The notes beneath the pieces are model-generated. The model did no database searches and was not told where the DNA came from. It saw only the letters and a list, made by a program, of their open reading frames with translations. From assembly GCA_026770025.1 (NCBI GenBank), contig JAMXDE010000005.1, positions 310,001 through 374,000 on the forward strand: a DNA stretch of 64,000 nucleotides. Reading direction: 5' to 3'. The position numbers and the translations under genes are program-made. This document shows positions 61,767 to 64,000 of the stretch, piece after piece; positions within the stretch are counted from its first letter, which is position 1; each line of letters begins with the position of its first letter. The DNA is from Craspedostauros australis. Lineage: Eukaryota; Bacillariophyta; Bacillariophyceae; Mastogloiales; Achnanthaceae.

Positions 61767-62600
61767 CTAGTTCGCCCGCTTGCCGTACAGCTTGATGTCC
61801 ATGACCAGATCTGGCTGGTACGGTCGATTCGGATTGCAGTAGATGTTCTTGAATCGCTGGTACTCTTCGAACGCATCGCCGGTCGGCGGGATGGGACCAA
61901 CGCCCTTGCCAACCTGGCACTCATCCGCGTTGCCTTGCTTGCCCAAACTGGCGTAGGCCAAGTTGCCTGGGATGATGACGCGGCGAATTCCACCCGGCCT
62001 CATCGGTTCGATGCCGTCGCCGCCCACCACGGCCTGTTCCAGACCCGCGATGGTGCTGCCGTCGCCCAGCGTCCATCGGTACGGCGCGTTCTTGTCGGCC
62101 GTGGAGTAGATTTTGGCCCCGTACCGTGCGCCAGAGGTGGACATGACGTAATCGACGGCAGCGATCTCACCGGTCTGCTTCACGGCGCCGGATCCCACCT
62201 TGGCATCGGCCCATTCCAAGCCGGATGGGGATTGGACGAACTTCAAGTCGCCGGCGCCCGAAGCTGCATAAGCAGGAGTTGGAGGAACCAGCAGGAATGA
62301 CGATGCTGCTGTTGCGCACGCTGTGCCGATCGTAGCAGTACGAGACAGGAATGATCTCCTCGACGGGTTCACCGGAGTCACCGATTCCTTGTTGTCACTG
62401 GTCAATTGAAGTTGCAGCGATTCCGATCGCTCATTTGCAAGCCGTTGCTGTTGACGTTGGTGTTGTTGTGGTTGAAACGCCGCAGCCGAGTTCCATTGGG
62501 ACACCACCAGCACCGCAAGGAAGAACGGAATCATCGATGCCTTCTCCCCGAACTTGCAGGAAACCGAACGGTTCTTCACGATAGCTGTACTGGTCTTCAT
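61767..62600 (-). CDS. Thylakoid-lumen FKBP-type peptidyl-prolyl isomerase
   Basis: 277 residues from the ATG at 62600; Met codons at 62645 and 62534 are alternatives. The ER signal MIPFFLAVLVVSQWNSAAAF ends in Ala-Phe, the plastid-import mark. A Tat signal follows (SRRSFLSRTATIGTACATAA, with cleavage after AYA). The FKBP fold spans about 165-275: EIAAVDYVMSTSGARYGAKI, STIAGLEQAVVGGDGIEPMR and GGIRRVIIPGNLAYASLG. The family isomerises prolyl bonds or acts as a chaperone in lumen assembly of photosystems. The core V-I-P-G-[LW] is T-I-A-G-L here and several active-site aromatics are absent, so isomerase activity may be weak. An insert with Cys pairs near ADECQVGKG precedes the end LVMDIKLYGK. 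Confidence 0.88.
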   Translation of the reverse strand: MKTSTAIVKNRSVSCKFGEKASMIPFFLAVLVVSQWNSAAAFQPQQHQRQQQRLANERSESLQLQLTSDNKESVTPVNPSRRSFLSRTATIGTACATAASSFLLVPPTPAYAASGAGDLKFVQSPSGLEWADAKVGSGAVKQTGEIAAVDYVMSTSGARYGAKIYSTADKNAPYRWTLGDGSTIAGLEQAVVGGDGIEPMRPGGIRRVIIPGNLAYASLGKQGNADECQVGKGVGPIPPTGDAFEEYQRFKNIYCNPNRPYQPDLVMDIKLYGKRAN

Positions 62601-64000
62601 CCTGGTGTTGAACGGAAAGTGACACTCCTGTGAGGTATGGTACATATAGTATAAATGTATACTATGTCGTGTTGTGTTTTACGGCTGCAATAATACCTGC
62701 ATTGAACTCTCAGGTTGCATCGATGATTGCGATGATTGCAATGGCGACAATGGCGGCAATGGTCTTGATGACGACCATGACGGTGTTGTTGCCAACAAGC
62801 GTGATGAGTGGATTTGATTGAGGTGGTACGACTATTTGTGTGATGTGTGCGCGTGAGTTGATTCAGTTGAGATGCGTGTGTGTTCTTGAGGTGTCAACGA
62901 TGACAAAGTACTTACATAGTCCATATCGCAGAAACGACCATTACTCGGATGAGTCCATCCAATCCCACACGGACTGACAGTGAGTGAACAGCCATGTCCA
63001 ATGCGTTTTCTTTGTCCCTGACGTTCCTCTTTGGATCAAACACACATCAAAATGAGCTCTGCACGTTGTTCTTGTTTGGTGCAAAATAGTGGCTTGGATT
63101 GTCTCGTTGAAAAATATATACGGCAGACAACACAGAACATCAACACAACCATGCTTTTCCCATTCGTCGTGCGTGGAAGGATCTTGTTGATGGGGTGGGA
63201 AGAGTGGAGGGCGAGTTGCCGCTCTTGCGGATACGGACACGACAGCGTCATCCACAGAAAGAGAAAGATTAAGCGAAGGTATGGGACGGATTGACAGCGT
63301 CCATTGATTCAGCCCTCGCTTGGCTATGCCAGCCCTGGATGACCGACGAGACTGCAATGCAGCTTTCGCTTTCTCTTTTTTATTTCGATTCGATGACAAC
63401 ACGACTGTTCCATGAGATGACCAGTGTGGATCCATGCTTGTTGGGCCTTCTGTGTGGGCTTTTGTGGATAAGTGGCTTTGCTGTTCTGCACATACCGCTT
63501 TTGTAAAGGTTACCAGTAAGCAATCTACTCTGCTCTGCTCTGCTCCACTCTCTCTCTCTCTCTCTCTGTTTGTAGTTGTACCAGTATCTCGCGGGATGTT
63601 GTGTGTGTGAACGATGGCACATCGCTGATCTGTGAACGGGCAATACTCACAAGGAACGTGGCTGGTCGCGACATGGAGACCGGTGGGACAAACGGAGGGC
63701 GTAATTTTTCTCTTCTTTGGGCCGAACTGTGACAAAAATGACGAAGCCAATGGGGCATGTGAGCACTTCCACTCACAAAACGAAACCAAAAACGCAGTGA
63801 CGCGAAAACCAGAAAAGCACAGCGCGTGAAATAACAGCCAAAGCATGTCTCTATGCTCGGAAAGTCAAACAAACGCTCACAGGAACACTTGCGGACGCTC
63901 GCTGTCGCTGATTTTGCAACGGGATCGTCACCTCTGGGGGATAGATTAGGCACGACAGGCACAGAAGAGAGGCTGGGAGTGTGCGTACCTACAAGTGAAC
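62601..64000. other. End of window without convincing genes
   Basis: About 1.4 kb. A minus-strand frame of 301 codons (62941-63846) starts with ATG but has cysteine-scattered, repeat-driven composition (a CT run at 63549-63567 lies inside it) and no domain. I leave it uncalled. Confidence 0.4.

Noticed and set aside
62941-63846. 301-codon minus-strand frame with ATG
   Set aside because: Contains a dinucleotide repeat read as Arg-Glu, scattered Cys and no domain; probably an open frame by chance.

Overview
This is a eukaryotic nuclear window, most likely from a photosynthetic stramenopile with a red-alga-derived plastid (a diatom or close relative). Three proteins carry a signal peptide ending at or near an Ala-Phe-type cleavage site (LON protein, FKBP) or a similar leader (small lumenal protein), as expected for import into such a plastid. 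Two of these also carry a twin-arginine thylakoid-lumen signal. The proteins are rich in Ser/Thr/Asn/Asp runs, introns are few and short (about 160-370 bases, GT-AG), and genes lie on both strands in no operon order. The species call is inference; no rRNA or organelle marker is present.

Layout. 0-14 kb: Ser/Asn-rich protein (312-1829), VCBS-repeat protein (minus, 3052-4644), a doubtful small secreted protein (5102-5428), two-exon MFS transporter (5907-7951), two-exon PAS-like protein (8930-10412), organellar RsfS/Iojap factor (11888-13543). 14-29 kb: bacterial-type phosphate acetyltransferase (14804-17434), Golgi-type SGNH/GDSL protein (minus, 17825-19462), plastid LON-domain protein (minus, 19879-20961), TRF4-like nucleotidyltransferase (21850-25236), large fascin-like protein (minus, 25534-28812). 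30-44 kb: five-exon MDP-1 HAD phosphatase (30118-31803), LarA-like protein (minus, 31892-33616), membrane RBR E3 ligase (minus, 34181-35857), group XII phospholipase A2-like protein without the catalytic His (minus, 36619-37500), BED/hAT transposase-derived protein (38073-41318), coiled-coil protein (minus, 41617-44190).

44-54 kb: sparse sequence, then a small host gene (47702-53939) cut by a complete Ty1/copia LTR retrotransposon (48014-53853). The element has identical 165-bp LTRs, a 5-bp target duplication, gag and pol in one frame separated by a single UGA, and a primer site that looks complementary to the 5' half of a lysine tRNA. 55-62.6 kb: complex I subunit NDUFB11/ESSS with a split poly-Asp tail (minus, 55531-56284), GtrA-like membrane protein (57154-58071), leucine-rich-repeat protein (minus, 58997-60094), and a convergent pair of thylakoid-lumen proteins (61131-61604 plus; FKBP 61767-62600 minus). 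62.6-64 kb holds no convincing gene.

Most genes are unrelated neighbours, as is normal in such genomes. The strongest new material is the retrotransposon with its unusual expression and priming signals and the host gene it breaks. Next come family members with altered catalytic cores (nucleotidyltransferase split by an acidic insert, PLA2 His-to-Leu, hAT Asp-to-Asn) and two sequence patterns: tandem repeats in 5' leaders, and an over-represented intergenic octamer.
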